NCBI RefSeq assembly: GCF_024199845.1
Contig: NZ_JANADO010000001.1
Span: 7,192,001 to 7,256,000, forward strand
Reading direction: 5' to 3'
DNA length: 64,000 nt
Source of the DNA: Bradyrhizobium sp. CCGB12
Lineage (GTDB): Bacteria; Pseudomonadota; Alphaproteobacteria; Rhizobiales; Xanthobacteraceae
Shown in pieces: positions 36,566-45,012 of the stretch. A program made the position numbers and the translations under genes. The notes under the pieces are model-generated. The model searched no databases. It was not told where the DNA came from and worked only from the letters and a program-made list of their open reading frames with translations. Position 1 is the first letter of the stretch. Every line of letters starts with the position of its first letter.

Positions 36566-37207
36566 TCAGCGGCCCGCCGCAAAAGCCGGGTCATAACGCT
36601 CGCAAAATTCTTCGATCGCCTCGGAGCGGAAATCGCCGAGGCGCGCGAAGATGAGCTGGTCCGCCCAATCCCACCAGGCGATGCGGCGCAGGCTTGCCGC
36701 GACGGAATCAGGAAAGCGCTTGCGGATCGGACGCGCGGGAACGCCGCCGACGATGGTGTAGGGCTCGACATCGCGGCTGACGACCGCGCCCGCGGCGATC
36801 ACCGCGCCGTCACCGACGCTCACGCCCGGCAGCAGGATGGCGGCGTGGCCGATCCAGACATCATTGCCGACGATGACGCGGTCGCCGCGGCGGTCCGCGA
36901 AGAAGTCGCGATCACGGGTCGCGCCCGCCTCGTAATATTCAGGACAATAGGTGAAGCGATGCTGCGACGGACGGCCCATCGGATGGTTCGGCGCGCCGAT
37001 CCGCACCGAATTGGCAATGGCCGTGAACTTGCCGATCACGGCGTCGGCGACCTCGCAATTCTCGCCGAGATAGGAGTAGTCGCCGAGCGAGGCATATTCG
37101 ATGCGCGTATGGCTAAGGACCTCGCACCGCCGCCCGATCTGCGCCTCGCGCTGGCGTACCGTTTCATGGATGATGGTTTCCGCGATCTTGGGACGGGGTG
37201 CATCCAT
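36566..37207 (-). CDS. Hexapeptide-repeat acetyltransferase (CatB/XAT type)
   Basis: A 213-residue left-handed beta-helix acyltransferase. Hexapeptide repeats run from [31 protein letters not shown] and again through [48 protein letters not shown] contains the loop histidine region and [11 protein letters not shown] closes the fold. This arrangement matches xenobiotic/chloramphenicol acetyltransferases and a related group found with phosphonate genes; the acceptor is unknown. ATG 37207 is selected; the open frame upstream is repeat-encoded. It is bracketed by inverted family B repeats. Confidence 0.88.
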   Translation of the reverse strand: MDAPRPKIAETIIHETVRQREAQIGRRCEVLSHTRIEYASLGDYSYLGENCEVADAVIGKFTAIANSVRIGAPNHPMGRPSQHRFTYCPEYYEAGATRDRDFFADRRGDRVIVGNDVWIGHAAILLPGVSVGDGAVIAAGAVVSRDVEPYTIVGGVPARPIRKRFPDSVAASLRRIAWWDWADQLIFARLGDFRSEAIEEFCERYDPAFAAGR

Positions 37208-37252
37208 GAAATGGCTCTTGAGGTTATGTAGAGTGCGCCAAGGCGCAGGTGC

Positions 37253-37344
37253 CGTAGGGTGGGCAACGGCGCGAAGCGCCGTGCCCACGATCTCTCCCTG
37301 ATCGCAATCGATTGGTGGGCACGCTTGCGCTTTGCCCACCCTGC
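37253..37344. repeat. Family B palindrome, 5' side of the acetyltransferase
   Basis: An inverted copy relative to 36471-36563, judged from its asymmetric inner arms (CAACGGCGCGAAGCGCCGTG on the left instead of the right). It ends about 18 bases before the leuB stop. Confidence 0.9.
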
Positions 37345-37361
37345 GATAGCGGCGTCCACCG

Positions 37362-38474
37362 TCAGGCGTGCAGCTTCTGCAATTCCTTCAAGATCGCTTC
37401 ACCCATCTGCGTGGTCGAGGCGGCGGTGGTGCCTTCCGACTTGATGTCGGCGGTGCGCAGGCCGCTCGCGAGCACGGCGGCGATCGCAGCATCGACCTTG
37501 TCCGCAAGCGCGCCCATGTCGAAGGAGTAGCGCAGCGCCATGCCGAACGACGAGATCATCGCGATGGGATTGGCGAGGCCCTTGCCGGCGATATCAGGCG
37601 CCGAGCCGTGCACGGGCTCGTACAGCGCCTTGCGCTTCTTGCTCTTCACGTCGACCTCGCCGAGCGAGGCCGAGGGCAGCATGCCGAGCGATCCCGTCAG
37701 CATCGCCGCGATGTCGGAGAGCATGTCGCCGAACAGATTGTCGGTGACGATGACGTCGAACTGCTTCGGCCACTTCACCAGCATCATGCCGCCGGAATCG
37801 GCGAGCTGATGCTCGAGCGTGACATCGGGATATTCGCGCTTGTGGACCTGGGTCATGACCTCGTTCCAGAGCACGCCCGACTTCATGACGTTGCGCTTCT
37901 CCATCGACGTCACCTTGTTCTTGCGCTTCTTGGCAAGCTCGAAGGCGACGCGGCCGATGCGCTCGATCTCATAGGTGTCGTAGACCTGGGTATCGATGGC
38001 GCGCTTCTGGCCGTTGCCGAGATCGGTGATCGTCTTGGGCTCGCCGAAATAGACGCCGCCGGTGAGCTCGCGCACGATGACGATGTCGAGACCCTCGACC
38101 GCCTCGCGCTTCAGGCTCGAGGCATCGGCCAGCGCCGGGTAGCACACGGCGGGGCGGAGATTGGCGAACAGAGCGAGGTCCTTGCGGAGGCGGAGCAGGC
38201 CGGCTTCCGGGCGCACCTCGTAGGGCACGGCATCCCATTTGGGGCCGCCGACCGCGCCGAAGATGATCGCGTCGGCATCCATGGCCTTGGCCATGTCGCC
38301 CTCGGAGATCGACACCTGGTGCGCGTCATAGGCCGAGCCGCCGACGAGGCCGGTGTCGGTCTCGAACTTGGCGATCCCGGCCGAATTGAGCCAGTCGATC
38401 AGCCGCTTCACCTCGCCCATCACCTCGGGGCCGATACCGTCGCCGGGGAGCAGCAGCAGTTTGTGGGTCGCCAT
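37362..38474 (-). CDS. leuB: 3-isopropylmalate dehydrogenase
   Basis: A 370-residue NAD-dependent decarboxylating dehydrogenase of leucine synthesis. Landmarks: [48 protein letters not shown], the substrate-binding [14 protein letters not shown] and the late [21 protein letters not shown]. Length and start are standard. Located alone, 10 kb from leuD, in an opposite orientation to leuC and leuD. Confidence 0.98.
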   Translation of the reverse strand: MATHKLLLLPGDGIGPEVMGEVKRLIDWLNSAGIAKFETDTGLVGGSAYDAHQVSISEGDMAKAMDADAIIFGAVGGPKWDAVPYEVRPEAGLLRLRKDLALFANLRPAVCYPALADASSLKREAVEGLDIVIVRELTGGVYFGEPKTITDLGNGQKRAIDTQVYDTYEIERIGRVAFELAKKRKNKVTSMEKRNVMKSGVLWNEVMTQVHKREYPDVTLEHQLADSGGMMLVKWPKQFDVIVTDNLFGDMLSDIAAMLTGSLGMLPSASLGEVDVKSKKRKALYEPVHGSAPDIAGKGLANPIAMISSFGMALRYSFDMGALADKVDAAIAAVLASGLRTADIKSEGTTAASTTQMGEAILKELQKLHA

Positions 38475-38498
38475 AGGTCGTCACCTCAGTTTTTTCTC

Positions 38499-38572
38499 GT
38501 CATTGCCGGGCTTGACCCGGCAATCCAGCTTTCTTGAAGGATGGATGCCCGGGTCAAGCCCGGGCATGACGA
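38499..38572. repeat. Family I intergenic palindrome
   Basis: CGTCATTGCCGGGCTTGACCC and GGGTCAAGCCCGGGCATGACG outer arms, with inner CCGGCAATCC and GGATGGATGCCCGG. It lies in the divergent region between leuB and the MFS gene. Confidence 0.85.
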
Positions 38573-38694
38573 GCGGGGATTAATTTCGGCCGGAGTGCTA
38601 GAGCGGCGTTGCGCGCTTGGCAAGACACCATTGCCGCCTCACGGCTGTGCAAGACAGGCAGGGCCTGCCACAGTGCGGGCTGCCGGAGTACCCC

Positions 38695-39885
38695 TTGCAC
38701 GCCCCAGACCGCCGCCCACTCGACGCGCATCCCGCGCGGCTGATCCTGACCCTGTCGCTGGCGGCGACGGTCGGGCTCGGCATCGGCCGCTTTGCCTATG
38801 CGCTGGTGCTGCCCGATATGCGAGAGGACCTCGGCTGGTCCTACTCGGCGGCCGGTTTCATGAACACCATCAACGCCGTCGGCTACCTCGTGGGCGCGCT
38901 TGTCGCGTCTCGGCTGATCCAGCGTATCGGCTGGGCGGCGGCGATCCGCCTGGGAACCCTGGCCTGCGTCGCCGCCCTCGCCACCTGCGCGCTGACAGGC
39001 AACTTCGTCGCGCTGAGTCTCGCGCGTCTCGTGCTGGGCTTGGGCGCGGCGGCCGGCTTCGTCGCCGGCGGCGCACTGGCCGCCATCATTGCCCAGTCGC
39101 GCCCGGAGCGGGCCAATTTCCTGCTGAGCCTGTTCTATGCCGGGCCCGGCATCGGCATTTTGTCCTCGGGGCTGATCGCCCCGTTCACGCTGCAATATTT
39201 CGGGCCGGGCTCGTGGTGGATCGTCTGGTGGGCGCTGACGCTGCTGTCCGTCGCAATGACGATTCCGCTGTTCCTGATCCGCATCGAAAGCGGCGCGCGT
39301 TTCTCGGAAGGCAGCCACGCCGCCTTCGCGATTGTCCCGGTGCTGATCTATCTCGCCGCCTACTTCCTGTTCGGCGCGGGCTACATCGCCTACATGACCT
39401 TCATGATCGCCTATGTGCGCGACGGCGGCGGCGGGGCCGCGGCGCAGGCGGCGTTCTGGAGCTTGATCGGGCTCAGCGCCTTCGCGACGCCCTGGGCCTG
39501 GCGCGGCGTGCTGGCGCTGGACCGCGGCGGACTTGCCACCGCCATCATCCTCGGCACCAACGCGTTGGGCGCCGCCTTGCCGATGCTCGGACACTCGCCG
39601 GCCTGGCTCGCGGTCTCCGCGGTGGTGTTCGGCGTTGCCTTCTTCGCCGTGGTCGGCTCGACCACCGCCTTCGTGCGCTTCAACTATCCACCGGAGGTGT
39701 GGCCGACCGCGATCGCGGCGATGACGATCTCGTTCGGCGTCGGCCAGACGCTCGGCCCGATCGTGGTCGGCGCGATCACGGATGCGCTGGGGAGCTTGAG
39801 TTACGCGCTGAACGTGTCTGCCGCGCTGCTGGCGCTCGGGGCGGTGGCGGCGCTGTGCCAAAGGAAGGTGCGGCCGGCCAAGTAG
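38695..39885 (+). CDS. MFS transporter of the YbfB/YjiJ family
   Basis: About 396 residues with 12 predicted transmembrane helices. LAATVGLGIGRFAYALVLPDM at the first helix and the following WSYSAAGFMNTINAVGYLVGAL are characteristic of the YbfB/YjiJ subgroup, whose substrates are unknown. The open frame begins at TTG 38617, but the segment up to residue 26 is not hydrophobic or conserved; a TTG at 38695 with GGAG 6 bases upstream is my preferred start. Followed by a family B variant repeat. Confidence 0.85.
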   Translation: MHAPDRRPLDAHPARLILTLSLAATVGLGIGRFAYALVLPDMREDLGWSYSAAGFMNTINAVGYLVGALVASRLIQRIGWAAAIRLGTLACVAALATCALTGNFVALSLARLVLGLGAAAGFVAGGALAAIIAQSRPERANFLLSLFYAGPGIGILSSGLIAPFTLQYFGPGSWWIVWWALTLLSVAMTIPLFLIRIESGARFSEGSHAAFAIVPVLIYLAAYFLFGAGYIAYMTFMIAYVRDGGGGAAAQAAFWSLIGLSAFATPWAWRGVLALDRGGLATAIILGTNALGAALPMLGHSPAWLAVSAVVFGVAFFAVVGSTTAFVRFNYPPEVWPTAIAAMTISFGVGQTLGPIVVGAITDALGSLSYALNVSAALLALGAVAALCQRKVRPAK

Positions 39886-39892
39886 CCGGTGC

Positions 39893-39982
39893 CGTAGGGT
39901 GGATTAGCGAAGCGTAATCCACCAACTTCGTTCGGCAGACGCGGAAGCATGGTGGATTACGCCTTCGGCTAATCCACCCTAC
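39893..39982. repeat. Family B variant with changed inner arms
   Basis: Keeps the outer CGTAGGGTGG / CCACCCTAC arms but has GGTGGATTAGCGAAGCG and CGCTTCGGCTAATCCACC-type inner arms in place of GGGCAAAGCG; both sides changed together so pairing is retained. Located between convergent genes. Confidence 0.85.
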
Positions 39983-40001
39983 AAAGCTACGGCAGCGTGC
40001 C

Positions 40002-40784
40002 TCAGCTCCCGCTGAACGAATTGTACCCCTGGTCTTCCCAATAGCCGCCCTTGTACTCGTTGGTGACTTCCATCGAGACCACGTATTTCGGGTTCTTGAA
40101 GCCGAGCTTGGTCGGGACGCGGATCTTCATCGGAAAGCCGTAGGCGCGCGGCAAAATCTCGTTGGCATATTTGAACGTCATCTGGGTCTGCGGATGCAGC
40201 GCGCTGCGCATGTCGAGCGGCGAGTTGTAACCGTCCTTGTCGGCGCATTGGAACCAGACGTATTTCGCACGCGTGTCGGCGCCGATCAGCTTGAGGAAAT
40301 CGCGCAAGGGCGTGCCGGTCCAGCTGCCGATCGCGCTCCAGCCTTCGACGCAGATATGGCGGGTGATCTGCGTGACCTGCGGAAGTTTATAGAGCTCGTC
40401 CAGCGTCCAAGACTTCTTGTTGTCGACGAGACCGCGCACCTCGAGCTTCCAGTCCTGACCGTCGATGTCGGGTGCGTCGTCAAGATCATAATAGGCGTTG
40501 AACGGGAACGGCTTTGTGATCGCGCTCTCGGGGAAGGTCGGCGCCAGCGCATCGGGATTGAAGATGAAGGCCTGCACCGCGTCGTTGAATTTCGAGACCT
40601 GCGTCAGCATCGCCTCGGCCGAGGAGGAGTCGACGACGTCGCAGCCGGTGAGGAGGGTCAGTGCGCCGAGACTGGCGCCGCCCGCGATGAAGCGGCGGCG
40701 GGTGACGTCAGGCATGGTCTTGAGGGAGTCCTTGATCAGCAGGCGCTTGTCGACGCCGGGGATCAGGAATGAACGCTTCGCCAT
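40002..40784 (-). CDS. Molybdopterin-dependent oxidoreductase, exported
   Basis: A 260-residue enzyme of the sulfite-oxidase molybdopterin domain family. The twin-arginine signal TRRRFIAGGASLGALTLLTGC (residues about 31-50) predicts Tat export with its cofactor; a cysteine at the end could also allow lipidation. The cofactor-binding VTQITRHICVEGWSAIGSWTG has the molybdenum-ligand cysteine (near 165), followed by PLRDFLKLIGADTRAKYVWFQCADKDGYN and the closing PTKLGFKNPKYV. It resembles MsrP but is shorter. ATG 40784 follows a cytochrome b gene by 11 bases, so the two form an operon. Confidence 0.9.
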   Translation of the reverse strand: MAKRSFLIPGVDKRLLIKDSLKTMPDVTRRRFIAGGASLGALTLLTGCDVVDSSSAEAMLTQVSKFNDAVQAFIFNPDALAPTFPESAITKPFPFNAYYDLDDAPDIDGQDWKLEVRGLVDNKKSWTLDELYKLPQVTQITRHICVEGWSAIGSWTGTPLRDFLKLIGADTRAKYVWFQCADKDGYNSPLDMRSALHPQTQMTFKYANEILPRAYGFPMKIRVPTKLGFKNPKYVVSMEVTNEYKGGYWEDQGYNSFSGS

Positions 40785-40795
40785 GGCTTGCTCCC

Positions 40796-41425
40796 TTAAC
40801 GTCCAATAATCATCGCACGCAGGCTCTTCGGCACCAGCAGCGCGAGCAGGACGTGAATGACGAGGAACGCGCAGATCGCGGCCATGCAGAAGAAGTGGAC
40901 GTAGCGCGCGGTCGGATAATCGCCGAACAGCATCACCAGGTAATAGAGCTGCACCGGCTTCCACATCGACAGGCCCGACAGCACGATCAGCACGCCGACC
41001 ACGATGATGCCGGCATAGAGCAGGCGCTGCACGTAATTGTAGACGGTGAGATCGTCATGGCCGAGCTTGAAGGTCAGGGCAGCCCTGACGTCATGGAGCA
41101 CGCCGGACGGCGTGATCGGCAGCAGTTTTTTCCTGAAGCGCCCGGTGGCGAAACCGGTGATGAGATAGGCGAGGCCGTTGATCATCAAGAGCCACATCGC
41201 GGCGAAATGCCAGAGCAGGCCGCCACCGAGCCAGCCACCCAGCGTATACTCGCGCGGGAAACTGAAGCCGAACAGCGGCGAGGCGTTGTAGATCTGCCAG
41301 CCCGACAGGATCATCAGGATCATGGCGAGGGCGTTGATCCAATGCATGACGCGGACCCAGGCCGGCTGGATCACTTTCGCCGGGGTGGCCCTGACCTGCT
41401 CGTCAGTGACTGTGAGGCTCGCCAT
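40796..41425 (-). CDS. Membrane cytochrome b (cytochrome b561/Ni-Fe hydrogenase type)
   Basis: A 209-residue membrane protein with about four transmembrane helices and histidines suited to bind heme b: PAWVRVMHWINALAMILMILSGWQIYNA, WHFAAMWLLMINGLAYLITG, DYPTARYVHFFCMAAICAFLVIHVLLALL. It probably passes electrons from the quinone pool to the adjacent Tat-exported molybdoenzyme. Unlike MsrQ it is of the b561-domain type. ATG 41425 has AGGA upstream. It is the first gene of the pair. The name of the natural substrate of the pair is unknown. Confidence 0.9.
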   Translation of the reverse strand: MASLTVTDEQVRATPAKVIQPAWVRVMHWINALAMILMILSGWQIYNASPLFGFSFPREYTLGGWLGGGLLWHFAAMWLLMINGLAYLITGFATGRFRKKLLPITPSGVLHDVRAALTFKLGHDDLTVYNYVQRLLYAGIIVVGVLIVLSGLSMWKPVQLYYLVMLFGDYPTARYVHFFCMAAICAFLVIHVLLALLVPKSLRAMIIGR

Positions 41426-41532
41426 GATGGTTCCGTCCTGAACGTCGTGTGACACCAATTATACGCCGCTGCTTCGGCTTTCGTTACGCCCTGTCCGGTA
41501 TCGAATCGATACCGCGGGGCTATCGTGGTCAC

Positions 41533-41564
41533 AAAAAAGCGAGCCGGGGGCATCCCCGGCTCGC
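41533..41564 (-). terminator. Intrinsic terminator after fasciclin gene
   Basis: On the minus strand, GCGAGCCGGGG / CCCCGGCTCGC form an 11-bp stem with a short loop and TTTTTT follows. It ends the fasciclin gene transcript 44 bases past its stop. Confidence 0.93.
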
Positions 41565-41607
41565 CGTCTCGAGCATCCTGTCGGGGATGAAACAGGACCG
41601 CGCGGTG

Positions 41608-42162
41608 TTACGTCGCCGGCATCAGCACGGTGTCGATCACATGGATCACGCCGTTCGACTGGTTGACGTTGGAGATCGTCACCATCGAGGTGCCGCCCTT
41701 GGCATCGACGATCCAGGTCTTGCCGTCCATCTTCTTGACGGTCAGTTCCTCGCCTTCGGCGGTCTTCATCTTCTTGCCGTCGGTGAGATCGGAGGCCGCG
41801 AGCTTCCCGGGCACGACGTGATAGGTGAGGATCTTGGTCAGGGTCGCCTTGTTCTCCGGCTTGACCAGAGTGTCGACGGTGCCGGCCGGCAGCTTGCCAA
41901 AGGCGGCGTTGGTCGGCGCGAACACCGTGAACGGGCCCTTGCTTTCCAGCGTCGGCACCAGGCCCGCCGCCTTGACCGCCGCGACCAGCGTGGTGTGGTC
42001 CTTCGAATTGACCGCGTTCTGAACGATGTTCTTGGACGGGAACATCGCGGCGCCGCCGACCATGACGGTCTTTTCCTCGGCGCTGACGGGGGCGACGACG
42101 GTCGCGGTGATGGCCAGGGCGCTGAAGGCGGCGGCAGCGAGATAGGCAATACGCTTCGACAT
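41608..42162 (-). CDS. Exported fasciclin-domain protein
   Basis: A 184-residue protein with a signal peptide (KRIAYLAAAAFSALAITATVVAPVSA) and one fasciclin (FAS1) domain: DHTTLVAAVKAAGLVPTLESKGPFTVFAPTNAAFGKLP (the conserved H1 region) and LTYHVVPGKLAASDL, closing with NGVIHVIDTVLMP. FAS1 domains mediate adhesion in many bacteria; this single-domain form is periplasmic or surface-exposed. ATG 42162 follows GGGAGA. Monocistronic with its own strong terminator. Confidence 0.95.
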   Translation of the reverse strand: MSKRIAYLAAAAFSALAITATVVAPVSAEEKTVMVGGAAMFPSKNIVQNAVNSKDHTTLVAAVKAAGLVPTLESKGPFTVFAPTNAAFGKLPAGTVDTLVKPENKATLTKILTYHVVPGKLAASDLTDGKKMKTAEGEELTVKKMDGKTWIVDAKGGTSMVTISNVNQSNGVIHVIDTVLMPAT

Positions 42163-42361
42163 GGAGAGTCTCCCGATTGAAGTGTGACCGGTGATGACCG
42201 GCGTTGAGTTGCGGCAACAACGGTGCTTGCGACCTCTAGGCGTGAAGCAACAGCGCCGTCGTTGGACCGAACTACGGGAGGATTTGCGGGGCGGTTTCGG
42301 ACAAAAATTCTTTGTGATGCGTGAAACTATCGGGCGGCATGTCCGTGTGGTGAGCTCCGCC

Positions 42362-42448
42362 GTCATTGCGAGGAGCCCTTGCGACGAAGCAATCCAGAGT
42401 GTATCCGCGGAAGCATTCCTGGATTGCTTCGCTTCGCTCGCAATGACG
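42362..42448. repeat. Family C intergenic palindrome (copy 3)
   Basis: GTCATTGCGAGGAGC and GCTCGCAATGAC outer arms, with AAGCAATCCAGAG / CTGGATTGCTTCG inside. It lies in the 307-base gap 42163-42469, just beyond the SDR stop; the remainder of that gap holds the fasciclin promoter region and nothing else I can support. Confidence 0.9.
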
Positions 42449-42469
42449 AGTTCGTGGCTCCGCCGCTCC

Positions 42470-43231
42470 TCAGTCGCGGTTCGACGGCGTCTGAATAAAT
42501 CCGCGGTTATGCGTGGGACTGATCAGCACTTCGTTGATGCAGACGCGCGGTGGCATGCTGGCGATGAAGGCGATGGTGCGGCCGAGATCTTCGGATTGCA
42601 GCATCCTGGCCTGCTCCTCCTCGCTCGGCACCACCGGGCGCAGCTTCAGGATCGGCGTCGCCACCTCGCCCGGCATCAGGCAGCAGGCGCGCAATCCGTT
42701 GACGCATTCGTCCATGTTGAAGGAATGGGTCAGCGCCAGCACCGCATGCTTGGTCGTGGTGTAGGCCGGGCCCGGCATCTTCGAGACGTGGCGGCCGGCC
42801 CAGGAGGAGACGTTGATGATGGACCCGTCCTGCTGCTTGCGCATCGTCGGCAGTACCGCGCGCATGCAATAGAGCACGCCGTTGAGATTGACCTGGACCA
42901 GCTGGTCCCAGCCCTCCAGTTCCATGTCCTTCCAGCTGCGCTTGGGGACATTGATACCGGCATTGTTCACGAGCAGGTCGATCCGCCCGTGCTTCGCGAC
43001 GATGTGATCGGCGGCCTTCTGGGCCTCAGCCGCGTTGGAGACGTCGAGCGCAATGGCCTCGGCCAGCCCGCCCGCCTTGGTGATCTTCGCCACCACGGTA
43101 TCCAGGGCGGCCTTGCGCCGGCCCGAGACCACCACCGTCCAGCCGTCGGCCGCGAGCGCCTCGGCGCCGGCCTCCCCGATGCCGCTACCCCCGCCCGTCA
43201 CCCAGGCCACGCGTTTCCCGTTTCTTGTCAT
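42470..43231 (-). CDS. Short-chain dehydrogenase/reductase
   Basis: A 253-residue NAD(P)-dependent oxidoreductase. The cofactor motif WVTGGGSGIGEAGAEAL (TGxxxGIG) starts the protein, NNAGINVP and the catalytic SSWAGRHVSKMPGPAYTTTK (Ser and YxxxK) follow. The substrate cannot be inferred. Divergent from the malonyl-CoA synthetase gene, with 95 bases between the two starts. Confidence 0.9.
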   Translation of the reverse strand: MTRNGKRVAWVTGGGSGIGEAGAEALAADGWTVVVSGRRKAALDTVVAKITKAGGLAEAIALDVSNAAEAQKAADHIVAKHGRIDLLVNNAGINVPKRSWKDMELEGWDQLVQVNLNGVLYCMRAVLPTMRKQQDGSIINVSSWAGRHVSKMPGPAYTTTKHAVLALTHSFNMDECVNGLRACCLMPGEVATPILKLRPVVPSEEEQARMLQSEDLGRTIAFIASMPPRVCINEVLISPTHNRGFIQTPSNRD

Positions 43232-43326
43232 GCCAACTGTCTCCGTTGCTTCTGCGGGGCGGTTTTTGCTAATCCAACCCTCGGTTTTGACCGGCCTTGT
43301 CAGTCTTGCGGTCGAGGAAATCTTGC

Positions 43327-44856
43327 ATGAACCAAGCAGCCAACGCCAACCTGTTTTCCCGCCTGTTCGACGGCCTCGACGACCCTGAGCGCCTCGCGAT
43401 CGAGACGCAGGACGGCGGCCATATCAGCTATGGCGATCTGATCGCGCGGGCCGGGCAGATGGCGAATGTGCTGGTCGCGCGCGGCGTGAAGCCGGGCGAC
43501 CGCATCGCGGTGCAGGTCGAGAAATCGGTCGCCAACATCGTGCTGTATCTCGCCACTGTCAGGGCCGGCGCGGTCTATCTGCCGCTGAACACCGCCTATA
43601 CGCTGAACGAGCTCGACTACTTCATCGGCGATGCCGAGCCGTCGCTGGTGGTCTGCGATCCCTCCAAGGCGGAAGGCCTCGCTCCGATCGCCGCCAAGGT
43701 GAAGGCCAAGGTCGAGACGCTCGGGCCCGACGGCAAGGGCACGCTGACCGAGGCCGCCGACAAGGCGAGCAGCGAATTTACGACGGTGCCGCGCCAAAAC
43801 GACGATCTCGCCGCGATCCTCTACACGTCAGGGACCACCGGCCGCTCCAAGGGCGCGATGCTGACGCACGACAATCTCGCGTCGAACTCGCTGAGCCTCG
43901 TCGGCTACTGGCGCTTCACCGACAAGGACGTGCTGATCCACGCGCTGCCGATCTACCACACGCACGGCCTGTTCGTGGCGACCAACGTGACGCTGTTCGC
44001 GCGGGCATCGATGATCTTCCTGCCGAAGCTCGATCCAGACCTGATCATCAAGCTGATGGCGCGCGCGACCGTGCTGATGGGCGTGCCGACGTTCTACACC
44101 CGCCTGCTCCAGAACGCCGCGCTGTCGCGCGAGACCACAAAACACATGCGGCTGTTCATCTCGGGCTCCGCGCCGCTGCTGGCCGAAACCCATCGCGAAT
44201 GGTCGGCGCGCACCGGCCATGCCGTGCTCGAGCGCTATGGCATGACCGAAACCAACATGAACACGTCGAACCCCTATGACGGCGAGCGCGTGCCCGGCGC
44301 GGTCGGCTTTCCCCTCCCCGGCGTCTCCGTGCGCGTCACCGATCCCGAGACCGGCAAGGAGCTGCCGCGCGAGGAGATCGGCATGATCGAGGTCAAAGGC
44401 CCGAACGTGTTCAAGGGCTACTGGCGCATGCCGGAGAAGACCAAGGCCGAATTCCGCCCCGACGGCTTCTTCATCACCGGCGACCTCGGCAAGATCGACG
44501 GCAAGGGCTACGTCCACATCCTCGGCCGCGGCAAGGACCTCGTCATCTCCGGCGGCTTCAACGTCTACCCGAAGGAGATCGAGAGCGAGATCGACGCCAT
44601 GCCCGGTGTGGTCGAGTCCGCCGTGATCGGCGTGCCGCACGCCGATTTCGGCGAGGGTGTCACCGCCGTTCTCGTCTGCAACAAGGGCGCCGACATCAGC
44701 GAAGCCTCGGTGCTGAAGGCGCTCGACGGCAGGCTGGCCAAGTTCAAGATGCCCAAGCGCGTCTTCGTCGTCGACGAGCTGCCGCGGAATACGATGGGCA
44801 AGGTGCAGAAGAACATCTTGCGCGACACGTATAAGGATATTTACGCGAAGAAGTGA
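43327..44856 (+). CDS. matB: Malonyl-CoA synthetase (MatB)
   Basis: A 509-residue ANL-superfamily adenylating enzyme that activates malonate with CoA and ATP. The P-loop ILYTSGTTGRSKGAML (near residue 165), substrate region PIYHTHGLFVATN, A5 motif RYGMTETNMNTSNP and the C-terminal FKMPKRVFVVDELPRNTMGKV lysine are all present. The match to rhizobial MatB is by whole-sequence recognition. ATG 43327 gives MNQAANANLF. No matA or matC is adjacent, which is worth noting because in some rhizobia they are clustered. Confidence 0.88.
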   Translation: MNQAANANLFSRLFDGLDDPERLAIETQDGGHISYGDLIARAGQMANVLVARGVKPGDRIAVQVEKSVANIVLYLATVRAGAVYLPLNTAYTLNELDYFIGDAEPSLVVCDPSKAEGLAPIAAKVKAKVETLGPDGKGTLTEAADKASSEFTTVPRQNDDLAAILYTSGTTGRSKGAMLTHDNLASNSLSLVGYWRFTDKDVLIHALPIYHTHGLFVATNVTLFARASMIFLPKLDPDLIIKLMARATVLMGVPTFYTRLLQNAALSRETTKHMRLFISGSAPLLAETHREWSARTGHAVLERYGMTETNMNTSNPYDGERVPGAVGFPLPGVSVRVTDPETGKELPREEIGMIEVKGPNVFKGYWRMPEKTKAEFRPDGFFITGDLGKIDGKGYVHILGRGKDLVISGGFNVYPKEIESEIDAMPGVVESAVIGVPHADFGEGVTAVLVCNKGADISEASVLKALDGRLAKFKMPKRVFVVDELPRNTMGKVQKNILRDTYKDIYAKK

Positions 44857-44875
44857 GGGGTAGTCGCTCTAGCCT

Positions 44876-44996
44876 CGTCATTGCGGGGAGCCCTTGCGAC
44901 GAAGCAATCCAGACTGCCGCCGCGGAAAATTTTCTGGATTGCTTCGCTTCCGCCTTCGCTCTTCGAGCTACGGCGGACAAGCCGCTCGCAATGACG
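44876..44996. repeat. Family C palindrome interrupted by a second repeat (copy 4)
   Basis: Arms CGTCATTGCGGGGAGC and CGCTCGCAATGACG with AAGCAATCCAGA / CTGGATTGCTTCG. Unlike the other copies, the right arm is split: bases 44950-44982 are a 33-base insertion that itself contains the short palindrome TCCGCC...GGCGGA. Confidence 0.9.
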
Positions 44997-45012
44997 GAGT
45001 TTGCGGCGGCTG

